The notes under the pieces were generated by a model that did not search any database, was not told where the DNA came from, and was given only the letters and a program-made list of their open reading frames with translations. Shown here piece by piece: positions 1 to 8,614 of a DNA stretch of 64,000 nt; within the stretch, counting starts at the first letter, position 1; every line of letters starts with the position of its first letter. Both the position numbers and the translations under genes were made by a program. Source of the stretch: Bacteriovoracaceae bacterium UBA6200 (lineage in GTDB: Bacteria > Bdellovibrionota > Bacteriovoracia > Bacteriovoracales > Bacteriovoracaceae); contig DISW01000025.1 of NCBI GenBank assembly GCA_002422605.1, positions 514,937 through 578,936 on the forward strand. Direction: 5' to 3'.

Positions 1-1410
1 GGGCTCTAATTTATCCAGATCCCTTAAAAGAAGAGCATTAATTTCTTCAATATTAACTTCCACATCAAAGCTTCTGACTTTCGTACGTAAACTTGAAGGA
101 ATTACTTTTAGAAGATCATGCATCCTTTGTTTAAAAAGATGAAAGTTCTCTTGCTTCATGGATAGTCCTGCAGCCGCTTTATGGCCACCAAACTTAATGA
201 AGAGATCCTTACATTGTTCAAGAAGCTCGAAGATATTGAGTTCCCCGGCAGAACGGCAACTGGCCTTAATTACGCCATCTTCTTCTGCGTTGGTAAAGAC
301 AATGGCCGGAACTTCGAAAGTTTCGACAAGCTTACTGGCGACAATTCCAATAACCCCTTCATGCCAATGAGGACGGTACATTATGTTGATAAGAAGTTCT
401 TCACCACTCATGGACTTAATAACGTCAAGCTTGGCCTCTTCAAAAACTTCATTCTGAATCACCCGGCGGTCACGGTTGGCGACTTCCAGATGAGTGTAGT
501 GTTCACGACATTCTGCAAAGGTATCAGCAATGAGTAATCGAAGAGCACGATCGGGATGATCGAGTCTTCCTTTTGAATTAATATGAGGACCCACGTGGAA
601 AGAAATCTTCTCACTGGCGATCATGGGAACCTTTAATTCTTCAGGGCTAAAAAAGGCCTTAATACCAGGATAATTTGACGTCGGAATTTGTTTAAGACCA
701 TGACGAGTCAATCTCAAATTGAGAGGGCTCATTCGGGCGAGATCCGAAATCGTTCCAATCGCTACAAATTGGAGGAGTGGATAGATGCTAGGAGTCTCAA
801 TCCCTTTTTTAGCAAGGTCATTTTTAATTTGTAGGGCAAGAGCAAACCCAACTCCTACACCCGCTAGAGGTTTTAAAGGAGAATGTTCTGGTTCATCTCG
901 TCTGGAAGGATTTACTACTGCATAGGCTTCAGGAATGGTCGGAGCCGCATCCCGGTGATGGTCAGTGATAATGAGGTCTAACTTACCCTTAGCGTATTCT
1001 GCTGTAGCGACATTGGTGATTCCGCAGTCAACTGTAATCAGAACGCTTACATTTTTTTCAAGAGCGGCTTCAATGGAGGAGTCATGAATTCCGTAGCCTT
1101 CAATAAATCGGCTTGGTTGAAAAACTTCAACCGTCGTTCCAATCATTTTAAAGAAATGCCATAGAAGAGCACAGGAGGTTGTCCCATCCACATCATAGTC
1201 ACCGTACACACCAATAGTTTCGTTATTATCGATAGCGCGAATAATTCGTTCAGAAGCCTTTGCAAGATCAATCATCCCCGTAAGATCGGGAATATCTTTT
1301 AAATTCCAGGATAAAATATCCTGAACTTCTAGAGGGGAAAATCCGCGTTTTTGAAAGAGGCGAATAAGGACAGGGTGAAGATCAGAGGGCGTAGTTCTAG
1401 TTAATTCCAT
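1..1410 (-). CDS. recJ: RecJ single-stranded-DNA 5'-3' exonuclease, C-terminus cut by window edge
   Basis: The reverse strand is open from an ATG at 1410 to the first base, giving 470 residues of an enzyme usually about 570 long, so the last part lies outside the window. The translation has the DHH-family motifs of RecJ: GVYGDYDVDGTTS near residues 66-78, VDCGI, and LIITDHHRDA, whose acidic and His residues bind two Mn/Mg ions. Near the visible end is GGHKAAAG, the glycine-rich signature of the DHHA1 domain. RecJ degrades single-stranded DNA 5' to 3' in recombination (RecFOR pathway), mismatch and base-excision repair in the cytoplasm. The 89-residue zinc-ribbon ORF ends about 30 bp upstream on the same strand, so the two may be cotranscribed. 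Identification is secure. Confidence 0.95.
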   Translation of the reverse strand, partial: MELTRTTPSDLHPVLIRLFQKRGFSPLEVQDILSWNLKDIPDLTGMIDLAKASERIIRAIDNNETIGVYGDYDVDGTTSCALLWHFFKMIGTTVEVFQPSRFIEGYGIHDSSIEAALEKNVSVLITVDCGITNVATAEYAKGKLDLIITDHHRDAAPTIPEAYAVVNPSRRDEPEHSPLKPLAGVGVGFALALQIKNDLAKKGIETPSIYPLLQFVAIGTISDLARMSPLNLRLTRHGLKQIPTSNYPGIKAFFSPEELKVPMIASEKISFHVGPHINSKGRLDHPDRALRLLIADTFAECREHYTHLEVANRDRRVIQNEVFEEAKLDVIKSMSGEELLINIMYRPHWHEGVIGIVASKLVETFEVPAIVFTNAEEDGVIKASCRSAGELNIFELLEQCKDLFIKFGGHKAAAGLSMKQENFHLFKQRMHDLLKVIPSSLRTKVRSFDVEVNIEEINALLLRDLDKLEP

Positions 1411-1440
1411 CTTTTGAAATTAACATAGGGGAGTGCGCTT

Positions 1441-1710
1441 TCACCACAAAACAAAGAGACCTTTAATCAAATCCTCTTCTTCTAAGTGAGAAGAAGGAGA
1501 AAAGTGATTCTCCCAAGTTACCTCTTTATGGCCTTTAATTTTTTCGAAATATCGAAGAGGTAGGAATGATTTATTGCAATGCAAACAACGTTCTAATTCT
1601 TTGTTACTTTCATTGATTTTACAGCAACTGTGGCAAGCTCTTATAAGTAGTTTTTCTTTAGTTTTTTCTAGTTCTTTCACAATTCCCCGCAGGTTGGGTG
1701 GTTTAACCAT
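1441..1710 (-). CDS. Small zinc-ribbon-like protein
   Basis: An 89-residue cytoplasmic protein with two cysteine clusters: CHSCCK near residue 26 and CLHC near residue 42. The CxxC...CxxC spacing of about 15 residues suggests one zinc ribbon. The N-terminal third is Lys/Glu-rich and probably helical. There is no signal peptide or membrane segment. It lies just upstream of recJ on the same strand and downstream of the secreted Pro/Gln-rich gene, from which it is separated by a terminator. The start at 1710 has only a weak ribosome site (GTAGAG). I do not recognise a named family; zinc binding is inferred from the cysteines alone. Confidence 0.6.
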   Translation of the reverse strand: MVKPPNLRGIVKELEKTKEKLLIRACHSCCKINESNKELERCLHCNKSFLPLRYFEKIKGHKEVTWENHFSPSSHLEEEDLIKGLFVLW

Positions 1711-1763
1711 CTCTACGGTAAATAAAAACTTTTCTTAAGGTGAGAAGCTAATTGGTCAGGAAT

Positions 1764-1793
1764 AAAAAAAGGCCATCCCGAAGGATGGCCTTT
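1764..1793 (-). terminator. Rho-independent terminator of the Pro/Gln-rich secreted protein gene
   Basis: Read on the reverse strand, an 8-bp stem GGCCATCC/GGATGGCC closes on a TTCG tetraloop and is followed by a run of seven T. It begins about 14 bases after the stop codon of the gene at 1807-2988. Confidence 0.85.
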
Positions 1794-1806
1794 GAAGAGA
1801 ATTTTA

Positions 1807-2988
1807 CTAAAACATGTTCATGCTGCCCATTTGTCCCATTGGCATTGAGAATCCTGTATTGGCCACAGGGTTCCCCATGACAGGCATTGGATTGCTGGGA
1901 GATTGATTGCTTAGGTTGTAGCTAAAAGCATCTACTCCAAAGTTCCCAGGGGTAATCGGCTGAACAGTGTAACGAGGATCCGGCTGTAAGTTATACTGAG
2001 GCGCCAGATTCCATTGTGACTGCTGATGTGCCTGGGCCGGGTAGAATCCACCTTGAGCTTGCGGCTGTGGCATCTGAGGCTGAGCAAAGATATTCGGTTG
2101 TTGAGGTTGAAAGCCTTGAGGATAATAAACCCAGTTTCCTGCAGTATACGGCTGGTGATACTGATATGGATTCACATAAGGATTCTGGTAAATCCCTTGC
2201 TGAGGCTGTCCTTGAGACTGCTGCTGATGCATACTGACCATCATTTGGGCCATACCAAGCATTGTCTGCATGATCTGCTTTTGATCATTTAGAAGCTGCT
2301 CAACTTGTTTTGTTAAAAGAGCATTCTTTTCATCGGCTTCACAGATATCTTTTTTAACTTCTTCTTCTTTTTTAGGCTCTTCTACCGCTACTTTTATTTC
2401 TTCTTCTTCTTTTTTTGGTTCCTCTTTCTTAGGTTCCTCTTCTGCTATGACTGGAACTTCAGTTTTTGGTTGTTCAGCCTGGGCCAGAATTTCTTCACTC
2501 TTTTCCAGATCGTTAAGAAGTTCCTCAATTTTAGTTTTATGTTCAACGATGCTTATTTCTAAAGCTTCTTTATCACTGAGTTCAATCTTTTCAGCTTCGC
2601 TAAGCCCCTGAATCCCATCTTCAATGAAGAGAAGATCAATGACTAAGGCTTCCCGAGCTTTACGATCTTCAGCAACTGCTTCTTTTTTCAGGTCTGTTTT
2701 TTTGTCATCTATTTTAACCTCAGAAAGCTTCGTTTTGAGATCAGATTCTTGTTTTTTAAGATCATCAATCGTTAAGTTCTCATTACGAATAATGGTTTTA
2801 GGATCAACTTTAGATGAGTATTCTTTGAATTTTTTAAATTCTTCTTTCTTTTCAACTTCAACAGGATTTTCTTCTACTACGGAGGCAATCCCGCGATGAG
2901 TATGAGATTCCAGCATCACACTTGGTGACATGGCCAGGATAGATAAAAGTGGCAAAATGGCCAAAGAATGGCGATTGAAAGATTTCAT
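1807..2988 (-). CDS. Secreted coiled-coil protein with Pro/Gln-rich disordered C-terminus
   Basis: The ATG at 2988 is preferred over an in-frame start at 3051 because it is preceded by GAGGGGGG and opens directly into a signal peptide (MKSFNRHSLAILPLLSILA). The 393-residue product has three parts. Residues about 25-170 are Lys/Glu-rich and predicted helical. Residues about 175-225 form an acidic-basic KKEE-rich linker. From about residue 240 there is a Met/Gln/Pro/Tyr-rich tail with repeated QP, QQ and NPY elements, likely disordered. One cysteine lies in the junction (KKDICEADEK). I recognise no catalytic domain. The composition suggests a periplasmic or surface structural or adhesive protein, but this is inference. 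It is monocistronic, with its own terminator. Confidence 0.7.
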   Translation of the reverse strand: MKSFNRHSLAILPLLSILAMSPSVMLESHTHRGIASVVEENPVEVEKKEEFKKFKEYSSKVDPKTIIRNENLTIDDLKKQESDLKTKLSEVKIDDKKTDLKKEAVAEDRKAREALVIDLLFIEDGIQGLSEAEKIELSDKEALEISIVEHKTKIEELLNDLEKSEEILAQAEQPKTEVPVIAEEEPKKEEPKKEEEEIKVAVEEPKKEEEVKKDICEADEKNALLTKQVEQLLNDQKQIMQTMLGMAQMMVSMHQQQSQGQPQQGIYQNPYVNPYQYHQPYTAGNWVYYPQGFQPQQPNIFAQPQMPQPQAQGGFYPAQAHQQSQWNLAPQYNLQPDPRYTVQPITPGNFGVDAFSYNLSNQSPSNPMPVMGNPVANTGFSMPMGQMGSMNMF

Positions 2989-3220
2989 GGTAACCCCCCT
3001 CAGAGTTATTGATTTGATTAAGTACTTCCAAGATTGATGCCAAAAACCCAATTTTCATCTCGATTGGGCAAAAATGCGGAAAATGGCCTTAAATTCAAAG
3101 GGATAAACCTTGCTAAGGAAGGGGGGACCTTAATAAAATAAATTTTATATCGACTAAGTTTTTCACAGTCTATCGGGAAAGTGTCGAAACTTTAGTCACT
3201 GCTTACTGCAAAGGAACCCT

Positions 3221-4708
3221 ATGTCCTCAAACATTAAAAAGCCCAGCCTCTTCATTTCCCTGGTTCCAGTTGTGGCACTAGTGACTCTTTTAGTGATGAA
3301 CATTTATATTTTTAACGACAATGCAGCCTTAGGTCCTAATCAGGTTGCACTTTTTATGGCCGCCACTCTGTGTGCAGGTATCGGACTCTTCTATATGAAG
3401 ATTCCCTATAAGGATATTGAGAAGAAGGTAATCAGTTCCATTGGTCTATCGATGCAGGCCAATTTGATATTGCTAGTTGTTGGGATTCTTATCGCCCTTT
3501 GGATTTTTAATGGAGTTGTTCCCGCCATGATTTATTATGGGATTAAGCTTTTTAATCCTAATTGGTTTCTGCCTCTTACCTGCCTGGTTTGTTGTGTTGT
3601 TTCCCTGGCCACAGGAAGTTCATGGTCCACAGGGGGAACAGTAGGAATTGCTTTCATTGGGGTTGGTCAGGCCCTCAATATTCCTTCGCCTATGGTTGCT
3701 GGAGCAGTGATCTCCGGCGCCTATTTTGGAGATAAATTATCGCCGTTATCTGATACAACGAATCTGGCCCCAGCTATGGCAGGAGTTGATCTCTTTACCC
3801 ATATCCGATATATGCTTTTCACAACTCTTCCTTCCATCACGATCGCACTCATTGGATTTTCCATTCTAGGTTACTTTTATGGCGGAACAGGCACGGATAT
3901 TACTCAAGTACGAGAAGTATTAACCATTCTTGAATCCAGATTCAATTTGACGCCTTTTTTATTTTTACTGCCCGCCCTCGTTTTTTTCATGGTGGCCAGA
4001 AAAATTCCGGCCCTTCCTGCGTTACTGATGGGGTGCTTGTTAGGAGTTATTTTTGGTCTAGTGTTTCAACAGGATTTACTACGGGCACTTATTGGTCCAG
4101 AAATGAGCTGGCTTCAGATATATGGAAAGATCATTGAAATGACTCATTCTGGTTTTGCCATTACTACTAATAATGCAATGATTGATTCTCTGCTTAACCG
4201 CGGAGGAATGAGCAGCATGCTTAATACAGTGTGGCTTATCCTCATGGCGATGGTCTTTGGCGGAGTGATGGAAGCTACCGGCATGCTGGAAGCCATCGGG
4301 AATGCTATTTTAAAAATGGTTAAGGGAACTGGTTCTTTGATTGCTGCGACTATTTCCAGCACGATGGTCATTAATCTCACAGCATCAGATCAGTATCTCT
4401 CGGTGGTTCTACCTGGAAGGATGTTCCGAGCGAGTTATAGAAAATTTGGACTGGCCCCCCAGAACCTTTCCCGTTCTCTAGAGGATGGAGGAACAATAAC
4501 TTCAGTATTGGTTCCATGGAATACTTGCGGCGCTTACTTTAGTACCATCCTTGGTGTATCGACCTTGTCTTATATGCCTTATTGTTTCTTTAATCTGGTT
4601 AACCCTTTCGTTGCCGTCATTATAGGAGCATCTGGGTGGAAAATAGAAAAACTTAATGAACAAGAAGTTATTGAAGAGGAATATGTAAGTTCACCAGAAT
4701 TAGGTTAG
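3221..4708 (+). CDS. nhaC: NhaC-family Na+/H+ antiporter
   Basis: A 495-residue inner-membrane protein with about 11-12 hydrophobic helices. The segment SLATGSSWSTGGTVGIAF near residues 127-144 and the later GAYFGDKLSPLSDTTNLAPA near residues 166-185 are characteristic of the NhaC branch of the ion transporter superfamily. It exchanges sodium (or lithium) for protons, supporting pH and salt homeostasis. The ATG at 3221 follows AAGGA. It lies only 3 bp upstream of ppk1 on the same strand, so the two are probably cotranscribed. NhaC-like proteins also include malate/lactate and tyrosine antiporters, so substrate is less certain than family. Confidence 0.85.
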   Translation: MSSNIKKPSLFISLVPVVALVTLLVMNIYIFNDNAALGPNQVALFMAATLCAGIGLFYMKIPYKDIEKKVISSIGLSMQANLILLVVGILIALWIFNGVVPAMIYYGIKLFNPNWFLPLTCLVCCVVSLATGSSWSTGGTVGIAFIGVGQALNIPSPMVAGAVISGAYFGDKLSPLSDTTNLAPAMAGVDLFTHIRYMLFTTLPSITIALIGFSILGYFYGGTGTDITQVREVLTILESRFNLTPFLFLLPALVFFMVARKIPALPALLMGCLLGVIFGLVFQQDLLRALIGPEMSWLQIYGKIIEMTHSGFAITTNNAMIDSLLNRGGMSSMLNTVWLILMAMVFGGVMEATGMLEAIGNAILKMVKGTGSLIAATISSTMVINLTASDQYLSVVLPGRMFRASYRKFGLAPQNLSRSLEDGGTITSVLVPWNTCGAYFSTILGVSTLSYMPYCFFNLVNPFVAVIIGASGWKIEKLNEQEVIEEEYVSSPELG

Positions 4709-4711
4709 TTC

Positions 4712-6835
4712 ATGCGGAAGAATAAAAAGAATCCACGACGACCGAAAAAGATTAATTTTAATGTTAATCCGGAACACTTTTTAAATCGGGATGAATCCTG
4801 GCTTCAGTTTAATCGTCGCGTTCTGATGGAAGCGGGAGACAGAAGAAATCCTCTGCTAGAGCGGCTTCGTTTCCTTATTATTTTTTCATCTAATTTGGAC
4901 GAATTTGTCATGAAGAGAGTGGGATACCTGAAGCACCTTATCGCTTCAGGGTTTAATCACCGCTCCATTGATGGAAAAACCTCTGAAGAATTATTGGGCC
5001 TTATTAGAAAGTACATTACCGGGGACTTAGAACTTCAGCGCAGTATTTGGCACGAAATAGAAGTTGAATTGAAAGGACATCAGATTTTTATTTCAGACTA
5101 TGATGAGCTTACAAAGCAGGATCGGACCTATCTTGATGATTATTTCAAACGAAGAATCTTCCCTGTTCTAACTCCGCTCTCTGTAGACCCCGGCCATCCC
5201 TTTCCTTTTATTTCAAATCTTTCTTATTCTCTGGGAATCGCCTTACGGAATCCTCAGACAGATATGATCATCTTTTCCAGAGTTAAGATTCCGGAGATTA
5301 TTCCTGATTTAATTATGATTCCGGCTTCCGAAGGGGAGAAGAAGTTTCGCTTTGTGACGACTGAAACAATTGTGGGCTCCAATCTCTCAACACTTTATCC
5401 GGGAATGGAAATTCTTCAAATTGTTCCTTTTAGAGTTTCAAGAAACGCCGATGTAGATCATCGGGAAGATGAAGCTGAAGATCTTCTGATTCTGGTGGAA
5501 GAAGGAATAAAGGAAAGACGCCTGGCAGAGTGTGTCCGTCTTGAAATTCACCGTGATACAGATTTAAAGATGTTAGACTTTCTGAAAGAATCTTTGGAAA
5601 TCGGTGATAATGATGTTTATCTCACAGATTTTCCCATCGATTACTCAATGTTAAAGAGTATCGTTGATCTGGACCTTCCTCACTTGAAATTCAAATCCTG
5701 GTCACCCATCATTCCTAAAATCTTCTATGAGAATAACAATATTTTTCAACTCATTCGGCAGGGAGACATCCTCCTTCATCATCCCTATGAAAGCTTTACC
5801 GGAACAATAGAGAAGTTTATTTCTTCCGCGGCCGATGATCCGCATGTGCTGACCATTAAGATGACTCTCTATCGAACAGGAGATGATTCTGCTTTTATTC
5901 GCAGCCTTATCCGGGCGGCAGAGAAGGGGAAGCAAGTCGTCTGTCTGGTAGAACTTAAGGCCCGCTTTGATGAAGAACGAAATATTCTCTGGGCCCAAAA
6001 ACTGGAAGATGCCGGAGTCCATGTGGTCTACGGGATTATGGGACTTAAAACTCATACTAAAACAGCTCTGGTCATCCGGCAGGAGAATGATAGTGAAATT
6101 ATGAGCTATGTTCATATTGGAACAGGTAACTACCACTCACAAACTTCGAATCTGTATACCGACCTTGGACTTTTAACCTGTAATAAAAAAATCACAGACG
6201 AAGTCATGGAAGTTTTTAATTATCTGACAGGAAGTTCTCTTAAAACTGATTATTCCGAAATCCTTCTCGCCCCAATTAATATGAAGTCTTCTTTTTTAAA
6301 TAAAATTCAAAATGAGATAAAAAATAAAAAGGCCAATAAACCAGCACTGATTATCGCAAAAATGAATTCGATGGAAGACGAAGTTATCACTGAAGCTCTT
6401 TATGAGGCCAGTCAGGCAGGTGTTGAAATTATTTTAATTGTCAGAGGGTTTTGTTGCCTAAAACCTGGAGTGAAAGGTCTTTCCGAAAATATAAAAGTGA
6501 TCTCTATTATCGGAAGGTTTCTTGAGCACTCGCGATTATTCTATTTTGCCAATGGTTCAAGTGATCCTATTGAAGGTGACTTTCTGATTGGATCCGCGGA
6601 CTGGATGCATAGAAATCTTCATAACCGGGTTGAACTTATTACTCCCATCAGAGATTTAAAACTGAAAGAGAAACTTTGGGAATTCATCACTATTCTTCTA
6701 AGCGATAATCGCCAGGCATGGATACTAAAAGCGGATGGTACATATATCCAACGGACTCCTCAATCTGGAGAGGAAGAAATCGGAACTCATGATACGTTAA
6801 TGAGAAGAAGCCTCCAAAAAGAGAAATCACAATGA
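4712..6835 (+). CDS. ppk1: Polyphosphate kinase PPK1
   Basis: A full-length 707-residue PPK1, which reversibly polymerises the gamma-phosphate of ATP into inorganic polyphosphate. The N-terminal domain opens with the typical FLNRDESWLQFNRRVL. The C-terminal phospholipase-D-like domains carry the expected histidines: His448 in GLKTHTKTALVIR, the likely autophosphorylated residue, and His606 in RFLEHSRLFYF. HIGTGNYH and GSADWMHRNL are also conserved PPK1 signatures. It overlaps sixA by 4 bp (ATGA) and faces a convergent Ppx/GppA gene, so synthesis and degradation of polyphosphate are encoded side by side. Confidence 0.96.
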   Translation: MRKNKKNPRRPKKINFNVNPEHFLNRDESWLQFNRRVLMEAGDRRNPLLERLRFLIIFSSNLDEFVMKRVGYLKHLIASGFNHRSIDGKTSEELLGLIRKYITGDLELQRSIWHEIEVELKGHQIFISDYDELTKQDRTYLDDYFKRRIFPVLTPLSVDPGHPFPFISNLSYSLGIALRNPQTDMIIFSRVKIPEIIPDLIMIPASEGEKKFRFVTTETIVGSNLSTLYPGMEILQIVPFRVSRNADVDHREDEAEDLLILVEEGIKERRLAECVRLEIHRDTDLKMLDFLKESLEIGDNDVYLTDFPIDYSMLKSIVDLDLPHLKFKSWSPIIPKIFYENNNIFQLIRQGDILLHHPYESFTGTIEKFISSAADDPHVLTIKMTLYRTGDDSAFIRSLIRAAEKGKQVVCLVELKARFDEERNILWAQKLEDAGVHVVYGIMGLKTHTKTALVIRQENDSEIMSYVHIGTGNYHSQTSNLYTDLGLLTCNKKITDEVMEVFNYLTGSSLKTDYSEILLAPINMKSSFLNKIQNEIKNKKANKPALIIAKMNSMEDEVITEALYEASQAGVEIILIVRGFCCLKPGVKGLSENIKVISIIGRFLEHSRLFYFANGSSDPIEGDFLIGSADWMHRNLHNRVELITPIRDLKLKEKLWEFITILLSDNRQAWILKADGTYIQRTPQSGEEEIGTHDTLMRRSLQKEKSQ

Positions 6836-7269
6836 GACTTATATTTATAAGACATGGTGTGGCCGGCAAAAAGATCGAAGATACGGAACTCGATTTTTAT
6901 CGGGAGCTGACTTCTAAGGGACGAAAAAAACTCCAAAAATCTTTTAAGCAGTTTAAAAAAAAGAAAGTGATTGTTGATGTTGTATTCACTTCTCCTTTGA
7001 GTCGGGCCTTAGAAACAGCGGAACTGTTCTGGAAGCATCATAAAAAATCAGATATTGAACTTTGTGTGGATCTCGTTCCCTCGAGTGATCCACAAAACTT
7101 AGTGGAGTATATTTCCTTCCTGCCGAAAGGCGGCTCTTACGCTTTTGTGGGGCATGAGCCCCATTTATCTATGGTGATTTCGGCCATCCTTGCAGCTCCG
7201 GCCAATCAGATATCCCTTAAAAAAGGCGAAATTTTAATCCTTGAGGATAAGCTTCTTCGGAGGCCTTGA
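6832..7269 (+). CDS. sixA: SixA-like phosphohistidine phosphatase
   Basis: A 145-residue histidine phosphatase superfamily member without a signal peptide. It has the N-terminal catalytic motif LIFIRHGVAG (His8), a phosphate-binding Arg in SPLSRALETAEL, and the second catalytic His in FVGHEPHLS. SixA enzymes remove phosphate from phosphohistidine on phosphotransfer proteins. Its start codon overlaps the ppk1 stop (ATGA), indicating translational coupling. Its 3' end overlaps the convergent ppx gene by 36 bp. Coupling with a kinase that carries a phosphohistidine intermediate is common and may be functional, but this is inferred from context. Confidence 0.85.
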   Translation: MRLIFIRHGVAGKKIEDTELDFYRELTSKGRKKLQKSFKQFKKKKVIVDVVFTSPLSRALETAELFWKHHKKSDIELCVDLVPSSDPQNLVEYISFLPKGGSYAFVGHEPHLSMVISAILAAPANQISLKKGEILILEDKLLRRP

Positions 7270-8169
7270 TAGCATTGAAAGAATAATTCCTTCCTTGAGG
7301 CCTACCTTTGGGAGATGAATTTGTTTCATCTTCAGCGCTTCCATGAGTTTAAAAGTGAGCATTATCGCAGGTAAAATGACATCAGCGCGGTTTTGATCAA
7401 GTTCCAGCTTGCGGATTCTCTCGACAAAACTCATAGAAGAAATGGCCTCTTCCATATGGTCAATTTCAGAAAAAGTTGCGAGTTCCGAACTCGATTTACC
7501 TAAGATCTTCTTTCTGATTTTGCCAATCCGCCGAAGATTTCCTCCAGTTCCAATCATTATCTGGAGATCTTTAATTTTCATGTGAAGTTCAATGAATTCG
7601 ATCATCTTCTCAAGTTCGAGCTTTATCTTTTTTTCCAGATCGTCATGATTTTTATAATCAAGGAGGCGTACGGTACCCACATTAAAACTTTGGGCCGCAA
7701 TGACTTTCTCGTTTTTAACCAGGGAGAGTTCAGTGCTCCCGCCTCCGATATCCATGAGGAGGGCGGTTTTCTTCTTTAAGTTCACCTGGCCTTTAACCGC
7801 ATTACAAATAAGGTCCGCTTCAAGATCGCCATCGATGGTTTCAATGGCGATTCCAGTGGAATTCACAATCTTTTCAATAAGAATTTTTGAGTTTTTAGAT
7901 TCCCTCATGGCCGATGTCGCCATGGCACGGGCATTGGTTACATTGTATTCGGAGAAAAGGTAGAGCAGCTTAATGAAAGCTTCCTCTGTCCTTTGCATCT
8001 TCTCACGAGAGATCCGACCTTTAGCAAAGACGTCTTCCCCAAGCCTCAGGGGTTCCCGAAAACTCTTAATGACTGTTATCTGGTTATTTTTAGACTTCCG
8101 GGCGATGACTGCCCGTAAGGCATTGGAACCCAAATCTATGGCCGCAAGAATTTCTGAAGTGGTCTGCAT
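7234..8169 (-). CDS. ppx: Ppx/GppA exopolyphosphatase
   Basis: An actin-fold phosphatase with AAIDLGSNALRAVIA (phosphate-1 motif) at the N-terminus and ALLMDIGGGSTEL (phosphate-2 motif) mid-protein. At 311 residues it matches the short Ppx forms without the C-terminal HD-like domain. It removes terminal phosphates from polyphosphate and/or converts pppGpp to ppGpp. I chose the ATG at 8169; an in-frame GTG at 8190 would add seven residues, and neither has a clear ribosome site. The gene converges on and overlaps sixA, closing a polyphosphate module with ppk1. Confidence 0.9.
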   Translation of the reverse strand: MQTTSEILAAIDLGSNALRAVIARKSKNNQITVIKSFREPLRLGEDVFAKGRISREKMQRTEEAFIKLLYLFSEYNVTNARAMATSAMRESKNSKILIEKIVNSTGIAIETIDGDLEADLICNAVKGQVNLKKKTALLMDIGGGSTELSLVKNEKVIAAQSFNVGTVRLLDYKNHDDLEKKIKLELEKMIEFIELHMKIKDLQIMIGTGGNLRRIGKIRKKILGKSSSELATFSEIDHMEEAISSMSFVERIRKLELDQNRADVILPAIMLTFKLMEALKMKQIHLPKVGLKEGIILSMLSRPPKKLILKD

Positions 8170-8249
8170 ATGGGTTAATATTACACACACTCTGGTAAAA
8201 AAACTAATTCAAGCTTATTAAGTCTGAATTAAGTTCAGAGGTGTAAGTT

Positions 8250-8582
8250 ATGAGATGGAGAAAGCTCTTTGAGCGGTATGCTCTTGTTAAACGACCTGTA
8301 CTACGGGCGATGAATCCTCGAGTGGGGACTTCGATTATTCCATTGGATTTAGAAGATAGCTGTATCTTCTTCCAGTATCTGATGAATAAGATGCATGCGT
8401 TGACCTTTGAAGGCCCCGAAGTGCAACTCACCCAAATTATCCATAAGCTTAAAGATGAACAAGGTTTTACGATTGAGAAGATCAAAGTTTCTGCCGGCCG
8501 AGGTGGACACGAGCGCCTGATGCTCGTACATCTAAAATTTCCCAATAATGTCGAGCTTCGCCGATTGATTAAATTGGCCTAA
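8250..8582 (+). CDS. Conserved-looking hypothetical protein, 110 residues
   Basis: A basic N-terminus (MRWRKLFERYALVKRP) is followed by a mixed alpha/beta stretch with VQLTQIIHKLKDEQGF and a glycine-histidine turn AGRGGHERLMLVHLKF. There is no signal peptide or transmembrane helix. It is transcribed divergently from ppx (60-80 bp between starts) and converges on icd. I recognise no family. The start is preceded by a weak AAGTT site; coding status rests on an uninterrupted frame filling the gap. Confidence 0.5.
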   Translation: MRWRKLFERYALVKRPVLRAMNPRVGTSIIPLDLEDSCIFFQYLMNKMHALTFEGPEVQLTQIIHKLKDEQGFTIEKIKVSAGRGGHERLMLVHLKFPNNVELRRLIKLA

Positions 8583-8607
8583 AAAAAAGGCCCACCGGAG
8601 TGGGCCC
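8583..8607 (-). terminator. Rho-independent terminator of icd
   Basis: On the reverse strand, GGGCCCACTCCGGTGGGCC forms a stem-loop followed by an unbroken T run. It lies directly after the icd stop codon and abuts the stop of the convergent 110-residue ORF. Confidence 0.8.
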
Positions 8608-8614
8608 TAATGAC

